DNA of 64,000 nt. Origin: Eurosta solidaginis. Taxonomy: Eukaryota; Arthropoda; Insecta; Diptera; Tephritidae. The notes under the pieces are model-generated. The model searched no databases and was not told the origin of the DNA. It worked only from the letters and a program-made list of their open reading frames with translations. Made by a program: the position numbers and the translations under genes. The stretch is from positions 124,001-188,000 of the forward strand of contig NW_027137024.1 in NCBI RefSeq assembly GCF_040869045.1. Direction: 5' to 3'. Positions 36,411 through 50,879 of this stretch are shown one piece after another (the first letter of the stretch is position 1; the number at the start of each line of letters is the position of its first letter).

Positions 36411-39400
36411 TTTAACGCATTTATTTTGGTTACTCGAAGTCTCCGTTCTCGTGTAGCCTACATATTGGGTTTTTTTTTTTAATTTGCTTACCGGGCTAAA
36501 GGTTAGCATGTTTAAAATACGTAAGTCGTTTTGTTCATCATATTTAAGTAGATAACTCATCAGTTGTTTGCATCAGAGCGATAATTTTTGAGATAGTTAT
36601 TAAAACTGTTTAAAGGTTGTCAAACGTTGTTTCTCGTTGTATATCCTTTAATTCTAGAGTTAAATTGATAAATAACGTGTACGAATTTGTTTAACGTATT
36701 TGTTTTGGTTACTCGACGTCTCCGTTCTCGTGTAGCCTACATATTGCGTTTTTTTTTTTAATTTGCTTACCGGGCTAAAGGTTAGCATGCTTAAAATACG
36801 TAAGTCGTTTTGTTCATCATATTTAAGTAGATAACTCATCAGTTGTTTGCATCAGAGCGATAATTTTTGAGATAGTTATTAAAACTGTTTAAAGGTTGTC
36901 AAACGTTGTTTCTCGTTGTATATCCTTTAATTCTAGAGTTAAATTGATAAATAACGTGTACGAATTTGTTTAACGCATTTGTTTTGGTTACTCGACGTCT
37001 CCGTTCTCGTGTAGCCTACATATTGCGTTTTTTTTTTAATTTGCTTACCGGGCTAAAGGTTAGCATGTTTAAAATACGTAAGTCGTTTTGTTCGTCATAT
37101 TTAAGTAGATAACTCATCAGTTGTTTGCATCAGAGCGATAATTTTTGAGATAGTTATTAAAACTGTTTAAAGGTTGTCAAACGTTGTTTCTCGTTGTATA
37201 TCCTTTAATTCTAGAGTTAAATTGATAAATAACGTGTACGAATTTGTTTAACGCATTTGTTTTGGTTACTCGACGTCTCCGTTCTCGTGTAGCCTACATA
37301 TTGCGTTTTTTTTTTAATTTGCTTACCGGGCTAAAGGTTAGCATGTTTAAAATACGTAAGTCGTTTTGTTCATCATATTTAAGTAGATAACTCATCAGTT
37401 GTTTGCATCAGAGCGATAATTTTTGAGATAGTTATTAAAACTGTTTAAAGGTTGTCAAACGTTGTTTCTCGTTGTATATCCATTAATTATAGAGTTAAAT
37501 TGATAAATAACGTGTACGAATTTGTTTAACGCATTTGTTTTGGTTACTCGACGTCTCCGTTCTCGTGTAGCCCACATATTGCGTTTTTTTTTTAATTTGC
37601 TTACCGGGCTAAAGGTTAGCATGTTTAAAATACGTAAGTCGTTTTGTTCATCATATTTAAGTAGATAACTCATCGGTTGTTTGCATCAGAGCGACAATTT
37701 TTGAGATAGTTATTAAAACTGTTTAAAGGTTGTCAAACGTTGTTTCTCGTTGTATATCCTTTAGTTCTAGAGTTAAATTGATAAATAACGTGTACGAATT
37801 TGTTTAACGCATTTGTTTTGGTTACTCGACGTCTCCGTTCTCGTGTAGCCTACATATTGCGTTTTTTTTTAATTTGCTTACCGGGCTAAAGGTTAGCATG
37901 TTTAAAATACGTAAGTCGTTTTGTTCATCATATTTAAGTAGATAACTCATCAGTTGTTTGCATCAGAGCGATAATTTTTGAGATAGTTATTAAAACTGTT
38001 TAAAGGTTGTCAAACGTTGTTTCTCGTTGTATATCCTTTAATTCTAGAGTTAAATTGATAAATAACGTGTACGAATTTGTTTAACGCATTTGTTTTGGTT
38101 ACTCGACGTCTCCGTTCTCGTGTAGCCTACATATTGCGTTTTTTTTTTTAATTTGCTTACCGGGCTAAAGGTTAGCATGTTTAAAATACGTAAGTCGTTT
38201 TGTTCATCAAATTTAAGTAGATAACTCATCAGTTGTTTGCATCAGAGCGATAATTTTTGAGGTAGTTATTAAAACTGTTTAAAGGTTGTCAAACGTTGTT
38301 TCTCGTTGTATATCCTTTAATTCTAGAGTTAAATTGATAAATAACGTGTACGAATTTGTTTAACGCATTTGTTTTGGTTACTCGACGTCTCCGTTCTCGT
38401 GTAGCCTACATATTGCGTTTTTTTTTTTAATTTGCTTACCGGGCTAAAGGTTAGCATGTTTAAAATACGTAAGTCGTTTTGTTCATCATATTTAAGTAGA
38501 TAACTCATCAGTTGTTTGCATCAGAGCGATAATTTATGAGATAGTTATTAAAACTGTTTAAAGGTTGTCAAACGTTGTTTCTCGTTGTATATCCTTTAAT
38601 TCTAGAGTTAAATTGATAAATAACGTGTACGAATTTGTTTAACGCATTTGTTTTGGTTACTCGACGTCTCCGTTCTCGTGTAGCCTACATATTACGTTTT
38701 TTTTTTAATTTGCTTACCGGGCTAAAGGTTAGCATGTTTAAAATACGTAAGTCGTTTTGTTCATCATATTTAAGTAGATAACTCATCAGTTGTTTGCATC
38801 AGAGCGATAATTTTTGAGATAGTTATTAAAACTGTTTAAAGGTTGTCAAACGTTGTTTCTCGTTGTATATCCTTTAATTCTAGAGTTAAATTGATAAATA
38901 ACGTGTACGAATTTGTTTAACGCATTTGTTTTGGTTACTCGACGTCTCCGTTCTCGTGTAGCCTACATATTGCGTTTTTTTTTTTAATTTGCTTACCGGG
39001 CTAAAGGTTAGCATGTTTAAAATACGTAAGTCGTTTTGTTCATCAAATTTAAGTAGATAACTCATCAGTTATTTGCATCAGAGCGATAATTTTTGAGATA
39101 GTCATTAAAACTGTTTAAAGGTTGTCAAACGTTGTTTCTCTTTGTATATCCTTTAATTCTAGAGTTAAATTGATAAATAACGTGTACGAATTTGTTTAAC
39201 GCATTTGTTTTGGTTACTCGACGTCTCCGTTCTCGTGTAGCCTACATATTGCGTTTTTTTTTTAATTTGCTTACCGGGCTAAAGGTTAGCATGTTTAAAA
39301 TACGTAAGTCGTTTTGTTCATCATATTTAAGTAGATAACTCATCAGTTGTTTGCATCAGAGCGATAATTTTTGAGATAGTTATAAAAACTGTTTAAAGGT

Positions 39401-42400
39401 TGTCAAACGTTGTTTCTCGTTGTATATCCTTTAATTCTAGAGTTAAATTGATAAATAACGTGTACGAATTTGTTTAACGCATTTGTTTTGGTTACTCGAC
39501 GTCTCCGTTCTCGTGTAGCCTACATATTGCGTTTTTTTTTTTAATTTGCTTACCGGGCTAAAGGTTAGCATGTTTAAAATACGTAAGTCGTTTTGTTCAT
39601 CAAATTTAAGTAGATAACTCATCAGTTATTCGCATCAGAGCGATAATTTTTGAGATAGTTATTAAAACTGTTTAAAGGTTGTCAAACGTTGTTTCTCGTT
39701 GTATATCCTTTAATTCTAGAGTTAAATTGATAAATAACGTGTACGAATTTGTTTACCGCATTTGTTTTGGTTACTCGACGTCTCCGTTCTCGTGTAGCCT
39801 ACATATTGCGTTTTTTTTTTTAATTTGCTTACCGGGCTAAAGGTTAGCATGTTTAAAATACGTAAGTCGTTTTGTTCATCAAATTTAAGTAGATAACTCA
39901 TCAGTTGTTTGCATCAGAGCGATAATTTTTGAGATAGTTATTAAAACTGTTTAAAGGTTGTCAAACGTTGTTTCTCGTTGTATAATCTTTAATCCTAGAG
40001 TTAAATTGATAAATAACGTGTACGAATTTTTTTAACGCATTTGTTTTGGTTACTCGACGTCTCCGTTCTCGTGTAGCCTACATATTGCGTTTTTTTTTTT
40101 AATTTGCTTACCGGGCTAAAGGTTAGCATGTTTATGATACGTAAGTCGTTTTGTTCATCATATTTAAGTAGATAACTCATCAGTTGTTTGCATCAGAGCG
40201 ATAATTTTTCAGATAGTTATTAAAACTGTTTAAAGGTTGTCAAACGTTGTTTCTCGTTGTATATCCTTTAATTCTAGAGTTAAATTGATAAATAACGTGT
40301 ACGAATTTGTTTAACGCATTTGTTTTGGTTACTCGACGTCTCCGTTCTCGTGTAGCCTACATATTGCGTTTTTTTTTTAATTTGCTTACCGGGCTAAAGG
40401 TTAGCATGTTTAAAATACGTAAGTCGTTTTGTTCATCAAATTTAAGTGATAACTCATCAGTTGTTTGCATCAGAGCGATAATTTTTGAGATAGTTATTAA
40501 AACTGTTTAAAGGTTGTCAAACGTTGTTTCTCGTTGTATATCCTTTAATTCTAGAGTTAAATTGATAAATAACGTGTACGAATTTGTTTAACGCATTTGT
40601 TTTGGTTACTCGAAGTCTCCGTTCTCGTGTAGCCTACATATTGCGTTTTTTTTTTTAATTTGTTTACCGGGCTAAAGGTTAGCATGCTTAAAATACGTAA
40701 GCCGTTTTATTCATCATATTTAAGTAGATAACTCATCAGTTGTTTGCATCAGAGCAATAATTTTTGAGATAGTTATTAAAACTGTTTAAAGGTTGTCAAA
40801 CGTTGTTTCTCGTTGTATATCCTTTAATTCTAGAGTTAAATTGATAAATAACGTGTAAGAATTTGTTTAACGCATTTGTTTTGGTTACTCGATCTCCGTT
40901 CTCGTGTAGCCTACATATTGCGTTTTTTTTTTAATTTGCTTACCGGGCTAAAGGTTAGCATGTTTAAAATACGTAAGTCGTTTTGTTCATCATATTTAAG
41001 TAGATAACTCATCAGTTGTTTGCATCAGAGCGATAATTTTTGAGATAGTTATTAAAACTGTTTAAAGGTTGTCAAACGTTGTTTCTCGTTGTATATCCTT
41101 TAATTCTAGAGTTAAATTGATAAATAACGTGTACGAATTTGTTTAACGCATTTGTTTTGGTTACTCGACGTCTCCGTTCTCGTGTAGCCTACATATTGCG
41201 TTTTTTTTTTTAATTTGCTTACCGGGCTAAAGGTTAGCATGCTTAAAATACGTAAGTCGTTTTGTTCATCATATTTAAGTAGATAACTCATCAGTTGTTT
41301 GCATCAGAGCGATAATTTTTGAGATAGTTATTAAAACTGTTTAAAGGTTGTCAAACGTTGTTTCTCGTTGTATATCCTTTAATTCTAGAGTTAAATTGAT
41401 AAATAACGTGTAAGAATTTGTTTAACGCATTTGTTTTGGTTACTCGACGTCTCCGTTCTCGTGTAGCCTACATATTGCGTTTTTTTTTTAGTTTGCTTAC
41501 CGGGCTAAAGGTTAGCATGTTTAAAATACGTAAGTCGTTTTGTTCATCATATTTAAGTAGATAACTCATCAGTTGTTTGCATCAGAGCGATAATTTTTGA
41601 GATAGTTATTAAAACGGTTTAAAGGTTGTCAAACGTTGTTTCTCGTTGTATATCCTTTAATTCTAGAGTTAAATTGATAAATAACGTGTACGAATTTGTT
41701 TAACGCATTTGTTTTGGTTACTCGACGTCTCCGTTCTCGTGTAGCCTACATATTGCGTTTTTTTTTTTTAATTTGCTTACCGGGCTAAAGGTTAGCATGT
41801 TTAAAATACGTAAGTCGTTTTGTTCATCATATTTAAGTAGATAACTCATCAGTTGTTTGCATCAGAGCGATAATTTTGAGATAGTTATTAAAACTGTTTA
41901 AAGGTTGTCAAACGTTGTTTCTCGTTGTATATCCTTTAATTCTAGAGTTAAATTGATAAATAACGTGTAAGAATTTGTTTAACGCATTTGTTTTGGTTAC
42001 TCGACGTCTCCGTTCTCGTGTAGCCTACATATTGCGTTTTTTTTTTAATTTGCTTACCGGGCTAAAGGTTAGCATGTTTAAAATACGTAAGTCGTTTTGT
42101 TCATCATATTTAAGTAGATAACTCATCAGTTGTTTGCATCAGAGCGATAATTTTTGAGATAGTTATTAAAACTGTTTAAAGGTTGTCAAACGTTGTTTCT
42201 CGTTGTATATCCTTTAATTCTAGAGTTAAATTGATAAATAACGTGTACGAATTTGTTTAACGCATTTGTTTTGGTTACTCGACGTCTCCGTTCTCGTGTA
42301 GCCTACATATTGCGTTTTTTTTTTAATTTGCTTACCGGGCTAAAGGTTAGCATGCTTAAAATACGTAAGTCGTTTTGTTCATCATATTTAAGTAGATAAC

Positions 42401-43609
42401 TCATCAGTTGTTTGCATCAGAGCGATAATTTTTGAGATAGTTATTAAAACTGTTTAAAGGTTGTCAAACGTTGTTTCTCGTTGTATATCCTTTAATTCTA
42501 GAGTTAAATTGATAAATAACGTGTACGAATTTGTTTAACGCATTTGTTTTGGTTACTCGACGTCTCCGTTCTCGTGTAGCCTACATATTGCGTTTTTTTT
42601 TTAATTTGCTTACCGGGCTAAAGGTTAGCATGCTTAAAATACGTAAGTCGTTTCGTTCAACAAATTTAAGTAGATAACTCATCAGTTGTTTGCATCAGAG
42701 CGACAATTTTTGAGATAGTTATTAAAACTGTTTAAAGGTTGTCAAACGTTGTTTCTCGTTGTATATCCTTTAATTCTAGAGTTAAATTGATAAATAACGT
42801 GTACGAATTTGTTTAACGCATTTGTTTTGGTTACTCGACGTCTCTGTTCTCGTGTAGCCTACATATTGCGTTTTTTTTTAATTTGCTTACCGGGCTAAAG
42901 GTTAGCATGTTTAAAATACGTAAGTCGTTTTGTTCATCAAATTTAAGTAGATAACTCATCAGTTGTTTGCATCAGAGCGATAATTTTTGAGATAGTTATT
43001 AAAACTGTTTAAAGGTTGTCAAACGTTGTTTCTCGTTGTATATCCTTTAATTCTAGAGTTAAATTGATAAATAACGTGTACGAATTTGTTTAACGCATTT
43101 GTTTTGGTTACTCGACGTCTCCGTTCTCGTGTAGCCTACATATTGCTTTTTTTTTTTAATTTGCTTACCGGGCTAAAGGTTAGCATGTTTAAAATACGTA
43201 AGTCGTTTTGTTCATCAAATTTAAGTAGATAACTCATCAGTTGTTTGCATCAGAGCGATAATTTTTGAGATAGTTATTAAAACTGTTTAAAGGTTGTCAA
43301 ACGTTGTTTCTCGTTGTATATCCTTTAATTCTAGAGTTAAATTGATAAATAACGTGTACGAATTTGTTTAACGCATTTGTTTTGGTTACTCGACGTCTCC
43401 GTTCTCGTGTAGCCTACATATTGCGTTTTTTTTTTAATTTGCTTACCGGGCTAAAGGTTGGCATATTTAAAATACGTAAGTCGTTTTGTTCATCATATTT
43501 AAGTAGATAACTCATCAGTTGTTTGCATCAGAGCGATAATTTTTGAGATAGTTATTAAAACTGTTTAAAGGTTGTCAAACGTTGTTTCTCGTTGTATATC
43601 CTTTAATTC

Positions 43610-44710
43610 TAGAGTTTAAACTGATAAATAACGTGTACGAATTTGTTTTAACGCATTTGTTTTTGGTTACTCGACGTCTCCGTCCTCGTGTAGCCTACAT
43701 ATTGCGTTTTTTTTTAATTTGCTTACCGGGCTAAAGGTTAGCATGGCTTAAAATACGTAAGTCGTTTTGTTCATCATATTTAAGTAGATAACTCATCAGT
43801 TGTTTGCATCAGAGCGATAATTTTTGAGATAGTTATTAAAACTGTTTAAAGGTTGTCAAACGTTGTTTCTTCGTTGTATATCCTTTAATTCTAGAGTTAA
43901 ATTGATAAATAACGTGTAAGAATTTGTTTAACGCATTTGTTTTGGTTACTCGACGGTCCTCCGTTCTAGTGTAGCCTACATATTGCGTTTTTTTTTTAAA
44001 TTGCTTACCGGGCTAAAGGTTAGCATGTTTAAAATACGTAAGTCGTTTTTGTTCATCAAATTTAAGTAGATAACTCATCAGTTGTTTTGCATCAGAGCAT
44101 TAATTTTTGAGATAGTTTATTAAAACTGTTTAAAGGTTGTCAAACGTTTTTTCTCGTTGTATATCCTTTAATTCTAGAGTTAAATTGATAAATAACGTGT
44201 AAGAATTTGTTTAACGCATTTGTTTTGGTTACTCGACGTCTCCGTTCTCGTGTAGCCTACATATTGCGTTTTTTTTTTTAATTTGCTTACCGGGCTAAAG
44301 GTTAGCATGTTTAAAATACGTAAGTCGTTTTGTTCATCATATTTAAGTAGATAACTCATCAGTTGTTTGCATCAGAGCGATAATTTTTGAGATAGTTATT
44401 AAAAACTGTTTTAAAGGTTGTCAAAACGTTGTTTCTCGTTGTATATCCTTTAATTCTAGAGTTAAATTGATAAATAACGTGTACGAATTTGTTTTAACGC
44501 ATTTGTTTTGGTTACTCGACGTCCTCCGTTCTCGTGTAGCCTACATATTGCGTTTTTTTTTTTAATTTGCTTACCGGGCTAAAGGTTAGCATGTTTAAAA
44601 TACGTTAAGTCCGTTTTGTTCATCATATTTAAGTAGATAACTCATCAGTTGTTTGCATCAGAGCTTATTAAAACTGTTTAAAGGTTGACAAACGTTGTTT
44701 CTCGTTCTAT
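43610..44710 (+). other. Stretch dense in one-base insertions (probable low-quality assembly)
   Basis: Four or so monomers carry many one-base insertions, mostly in homopolymers, that occur almost nowhere else: GTTTTAACGC, GTTTTTGG, CATGGCTTA, TTTCTTCGTTG, CGACGGTCCTCCG, GTTTTTGTTC, GTTGTTTTGC, AGTTTATT, AAAAACTGTTTTAAAGG, TCAAAACG, ACGTTAAGTCCG. There is also a 17-bp loss near 44664 (GAGCTTATTAAA). Neighbours on both sides are clean. The pattern fits unpolished single-read sequence; a truly decayed patch is less likely. Confidence 0.65.
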
Positions 44711-47700
44711 ATCCTTTAATTCTAGAGTTAGATTGATAAATAACGTGTACGAATTTGTTTAACGCATTTGTTTTGGTTACTCGACGTCTCCGTTCTCGTG
44801 TAGCCTACATATTGCGTTTTTTTTTTTAATTTGCTTACCGGGCTAAAGGTTAGCATGCTTAAAATACGTAAGTCGTTTTGTTCATCATATTTAAGTAGAT
44901 AACTCATCAGTTGTTTGCATCAGAGCGATAATTTTTGAGATAGTTATTAAAACTGTTTAAAGGTTGTCAAACGTTGTTTCTCGTTGTATATCCTTTAATT
45001 CTAGAGTTAAATTGATAAATAACGTGTACGAATTTGTTTAACGCATTTGTTTTGGTTACTCGACGTCTCCGTTCTCGTGTAGCCTACGTATTGCGTTTTT
45101 TTTTTTAATTTGCTTACCGGGCTAAAGGTTAGCATGTTTAAAATACGTAAGTCGTTTTGTTCATCATATTTAAGTAGATAACTCATCAGTTGTTTGCATC
45201 AGAGCGATAATTTTTGAGATAGTTATTAAAACTGTTTAAAGGTTGTCAAACGTTGTTTCTCGTTGCATATCCTTTAATTCTAGAGTTAAATTGATAAATA
45301 ACGTGTAAGAATTTGTTTAACGCATTTGTTTTGGTTACTCGACGTCTCCGTTCTCGTGTAGCCTACATATTGCGTTTTTTTTTTAATTTGCTTAACGGGC
45401 TAAAGGTTAGCATGTTTAAAATACGTAAGTCGCTTTGTTCATCATATTTAAGTAGATAACTCATCAGTTGTTTGCATCAGAGCGACAATTTTTGAGATAG
45501 TTATTAAAACTGTTTAAAGGTTGTCAAACGTTGTTTCTCGTTGTATATCCTTTAATTCTAGAGTTAAATTGATAAATAACGTGTACGAATTTGTTTAACG
45601 CATTTGTTTTGGTTACTCGACGTCTCCGTTCTCGTGTAGCCTACATATTGCGTTTTTTTTTTAATTTGCTTACCGGGCTAAAGGTTAGCATGTTTAAAAT
45701 ACGTAAGTCGTTTTGTTCATCAAATTTAAGTAGATAACTCATCAGTTGTTTGCATCAGAGCGATAATTTTTGAGATAGTTATTAAAACTGTTTAAAGGTT
45801 GTCAAACGTTGTTTCTCGTTGTATATCCTTTAATTCTAGAGTTAAATTGATAAATAACGTGTACGAATTTGTTTAACGGATTTGTTTTGGTTACTCGACG
45901 TCTCCGTTCTCGTGTAGCCTACATATTGCGTTTTTTTTTTAATTTGCTTACCGGGCTAAAGTTTAGCATGTTTAAAATACGTAAGTCGTTTTGTTCATCA
46001 TATTTAAGTAGATAACTCATTAGTTGTTTGCATCAGAGCGATAATTTTTGGGATAGTTATTAAAACTGTTTAAAGGTTGTCAAACGTTGTTTCTCGTTGT
46101 ATATCCTTTAATTCTAGAGTTAAATTGATAAATAACGTGTAAGAATTTGTTTAACGCATTTGTTTTGGTTACTCGACGTCTCCGTTCTCGTGTAGCCTAC
46201 ATATTGCGTTTTTTTTTTAATTTGTTTACCGGGCTAAAGGTTAGCATGTTTAAAATACGTAGGTCGTTTTGTTCATCAAATTTAAGTAGATAACTTATCA
46301 GTTGTTTGCATCAGAGCGACAATTTTTGAGATAGTTATTAAAACTGTTTAAAGGTTGTCAAACGTTGTTTCTCGTTGTATATCCTTTAATTCTAGAGTTA
46401 AATTGATAAATAACGTGTACGAATTTGTTTAACGCATTTGTTTTGGTTACTCGACGTCTCCGTTCTCGTGTAGCCTACATATTGCGTTTTTTTTTTAATT
46501 TGCTTACCGGGCTAAAGGCTAGCATGTTTAAAATACGTAAGACGTTTTGTTCATCATATTTAAGTAGATAACTCATCAGTTGTTTGCATCAGAGCGATAA
46601 TTTTTGAGATAGTTATTAAAACGGTTTAAAGGTTGTCAAACGTTGTTTCTCGTTGTATATCCTTTAATTCTAGAGTTAAATTGATAAATAACGTGTACGA
46701 ATTTGTTTAACGCATTTGTTTTGGTTACTCGACGTCTCCGTTCTCGTGTAGCCTACATATTGCGTTTTTTTTTTAATTTGCTTACCGGGCTAAAGGTTAG
46801 CATGTTTAAAATACGTAAGTCGTTTTGTTCATCAAATTTAAGTAGATAACTCATCAGTTGTTTGCATCAGAGCGATAATTTTTGAGATAGTTATTAAAAC
46901 TGTTTAAAGGTTGTCAAACGTTGTTTCTCGTTGTATATCCTTTAATTCTAGAGTTAAATTGATAAATAACGTGTAAGAATTTGTTTAACGCATTTGTTTT
47001 GGTTACTCGACGTCTCCGTTCTCGTGTAGCCTACATATTGCGTTTTTTTTTTTTAATTTGCTTACCGGGCTAAAGGTTAGCATGCTTAAAATACGTAAGT
47101 CGTTTTGTTCAACAAATTTAAGTAGATAACTCATCAGTTGTTTGCATCAGAGCGATAATTTTTGAGATAGTTATTAAAACTGTTTAAAGGTTGTCAAACG
47201 TTGTTTCTCGTTGTATATCCTTTAATTCTAGAGTTAAATTGATAAATAACGTGTACGAATTTGTTTAACGCATTTGTTTTGGTTACTCGACGTCTCCGTT
47301 CTCGTGTAGCCTACATATTGCGTTTTTTTTTTAATTTGCTTACCGGGCTAAAGGTTAGCATGTTTAAAATACGTAAGTCGTATTGTTCATCATATTTAAG
47401 TAGATAACTCATCAGTTGTTTGCATCAGAGCGATAATTTTTGAGATAGTTATTAAAACTGTTTAAAGGTTGTCAAACGTTGTTTCTCGTTGTATATCCTT
47501 TAATTCTAGAGTTAAATTGATAAATAACGTGTACGAATTTGTTTAACGCATTTGTTTTGGTTACTCGACGTCTCCGTTCTCGTGTAGCCTACATATTGCG
47601 TTTTTTTTTTAATTTGCTTACCGGGCTAAAGGTTAGCATGTTTAAAATACGTAAGTCGTTTTGTTCATCAAATTTAAGTAGATAACTCATCAGTTGTTTG

Positions 47701-50321
47701 CATCAGAGCGATAATTTTTGAGATAGTTATTAAAACTGTTTAAAGGTTGTCAAACGTTGTTTCTCGTTGTATATCCTTTAATTCTAGAGTTAAATTGATA
47801 AATAACGTGTACGAATTTGTTTAACGCATTTGTTTTGGTTACTCGACGTCTCCGTTCTCGTGTAGCCTACATATTGCGTTTTTTTTTTAATTTGCTTACC
47901 GGGCTAAAGGTTAGCATGCTTAAAATACGTAAGTCGTTTTGTTCATCATATTTAAGTAGATAACTCATCAGTTGTTTGCATCAGAGCGATAATTTTTGAG
48001 ATAGTTATTAAAACTGTTTAAAGGTTGTCAAACGTTGTTTCTCGTTGTATATCCTTTAATTCTAATGTTAAATTGATAAATAACGTGTAAGAATTTGTTT
48101 AACGCATTTGTTTTGGTTACTCGACGTCTCCGTTCTCGTGTAGCCTACATATTGCGTTTTTTTTTTTTAATTTGCTTACCGGGCTAAAGGTTAGCATGCT
48201 TAAAATACGTAAGTCGTTTTGTTCATCATATTTAAGTAGATCAGTTGTTTGCATCAGAGCGATAATTTTTGAGATAGTTATTAAAACTGTTTAAAGGTTG
48301 TCAAACGTTGTTTCTCGTTGTATATCCTTTAATTCTAGAGTTAAATTGATAAATAACGTGTAAGAATTTGTTTAACGCATTTGTTTTGGTTACTCGACGT
48401 CTCCGTTCTTGTGTAGCCTACATATTGCGTTTTTTTTTTTAATTTGCTTACCGGGCTAAAGGTTAGCATGCTTAAAATACGTAAGTCGTTTTGTTCATCA
48501 TATTTAAGTAGATAACTCATCAGTTGTTTGCATCAGAGCGATAATTTTTGAGATAGTTATTAAAACTGTTTAAAGGTTGTCAAACGTTGTTTCTCGTTGT
48601 ATATCCTTTAACTCTAGAGTTAAATTGATAAATAACGTGTACGAATTTGTTTAACGCATTTGTTTTGGTTACTCGACGTCTCCGTTCTCGTGTAGCCTAC
48701 ATATTGCGTTTTTTTTTAATTTGCTTACCGGGCTAAAGGTTAGCATGTTTAAAATACGTAAGTCGTTTTGTTCATCATATTTAAGTAGATAACTCATCAG
48801 TTGTTTGCATCAGAGCGATAATTTTTGAGATAGTTATTAAAACTGTTTAAAGGTTGTCAAACGTTGTTTCTCGTTGTATATCCTTTAATTCTAGAGTTAA
48901 ATTGATAAATAATGTGTACGAATTTGTTTAACGCATTTGTTTTGGTTACTCGACGTCTCCGTTCTCGTGTAGCCTACATATTGCGTTTTTTTTTTTTAAT
49001 TTGCTTACCGGGATAAAGGTTAGCATGTTTAAAATACGTAAGTCGTTTTGTTCATCAAATTTAAGTAGATAACTCATCAGTTGTTTGCATCAGAGCGATA
49101 ATTTTTGAGATAGTTATTAAAACTGTTTAAAGGTTGTCAAACGTTGTTTCTCGTTGTATATCCTTTAATTCTAGAGTTAAATTGATAAATAACGTGTACG
49201 AATTTGTTTAACGCATTTGTTTTGGTTACTCGACGTCTCCGTTCTCGTGTAGCCTACATATTGCGTTTTTTTTTTTAATTTGCTTACCGGGCTAAAGGTT
49301 AGCATGCTTAAAATACGTAAGTCGTTTTGTTCATCATATTTAAGTAGATAACTCATCAGTTGTTTGCATCAGAGCGATAATTTTTGAGATAGTTATTAAA
49401 ACTGTTTAAAGGTTGTCAAACGTTGTTTCTCGTTGTATATCCTTTAATTCTAGAGTTAAATTGATAAATAACGTGTAAGAATTTGTTTAACGCATTTGTT
49501 TTGGTTACTCGACGTCTCCGTTCTCGTGTAGCCTACATATTGCGTTTTTTTTTTAATTTGCTTACCGGGCTAAAGGTTAGCATGTTTAAAATACGTAAGT
49601 CGTTTTGTTCATCATATTTAAGTAGATAACTCATCAGTTGTTTGCATCAGAGCGATAATTTTTGAGATAGTTATTAAAACTGTTTAAAGGTTGTCAAACG
49701 TTGTTTCTCGTTGTATATCCTTTAATTCTAGAGTTAAATTGATAAATAACGTGTACGAATTTGTTTAACGCATTTGTTTTGGTTACTCGACGTCTCCGTT
49801 CTCGTGTAGCCTACATATTGCGTTTTTTTTTTAATTTGCTTACCGGGCTAAAGGTTAGCATGCTTAAAATACGTAAGTCGTTTTGTTCAACAAATTTGAG
49901 TAGATAACTCATCAGTTGTTTGCATCAGAGCGACAATTTTTGAGATAGTTATTAAAACTGTTTAAAGGTTGTCAAACGTTGTTTCTCGTTGTATATCCTT
50001 TAATTCTAGAGTTAAATTGATAAATAACGTGTACGAATTTGTTTAACGCATTTGTTTTGGTTACTCGACGTCTCCGTTCTCGTGTAGCCTACATATTGCG
50101 TTTTTTTTTTTTAATTTGCTTACCGGGCTAAAGGTTAGCATGTTTAAAATACGTAAGTCGTTTTGTTCATCAAATTTAAGTAGATAACTCATCAGTTGTT
50201 TGCATCAGAGCGATAATTTTTGAGATAGTTATTAAAACTGTTTAAAGGTTGTCAACCGTTGTTTCTCGTTGTATATCCTTTAATTCTAGAGTTAAGTTGA
50301 TAAATAACGTGTACGAATTTG

Positions 50322-50879
50322 TTTAACGCATTTGTTTTGGTTACTCGACGTCTCCGTTCTCGTGTAGCCTACATATTGCGTTTTTTTTTTTTTAATTTGC
50401 TTACCGGGCTAAAGGTTAGCATGTTTAAAATACGTAAGTCGTTTTGTTCATCAAATTTGAGTAGATAACTCAGCAGTTGTTTGCATCAGAGCGACAATTT
50501 TTGAGATAATTATTAAAACTGTTTAAAGGTTGTCAAACGTTGTTTCTCGTTGTATATCCTTTAATTCTAGAGTTAAATTGATAAATAACGTGTACGAATT
50601 TGTTTAACGCATTTGTTTTGGCTACTCGACGTCTCCGTTCTCGTGTAGCCTACATATTGCGTTTTTTTTTAATTTGCTTACCGGGCTAAAGGTTAGCATG
50701 TTTAAAATACGTAAGTCGTTTTGTGCAACAAATTTGAGTAGATAACTCATCAGTTGTTTGCATCAGAGCGATAATTTTTGAGATAGTTATTAAAACTGTT
50801 TAAAGGTTGTCAAACGTTGTTTCTCGTTGTATATCCTTTAATTCTAGAGTTAAATTGATAAATAACGTGTACGAATTTG
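50322..50879 (+). repeat. Two-monomer block, copy 1 (GATAATTATT then GGCTACTCG)
   Basis: Rare marks GAGATAATTATT and GGCTACTCG occur in adjacent monomers, preceded by a monomer with GTTAAGTTGAT. The same three-mark series recurs at 57561-58118. Confidence 0.8.
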
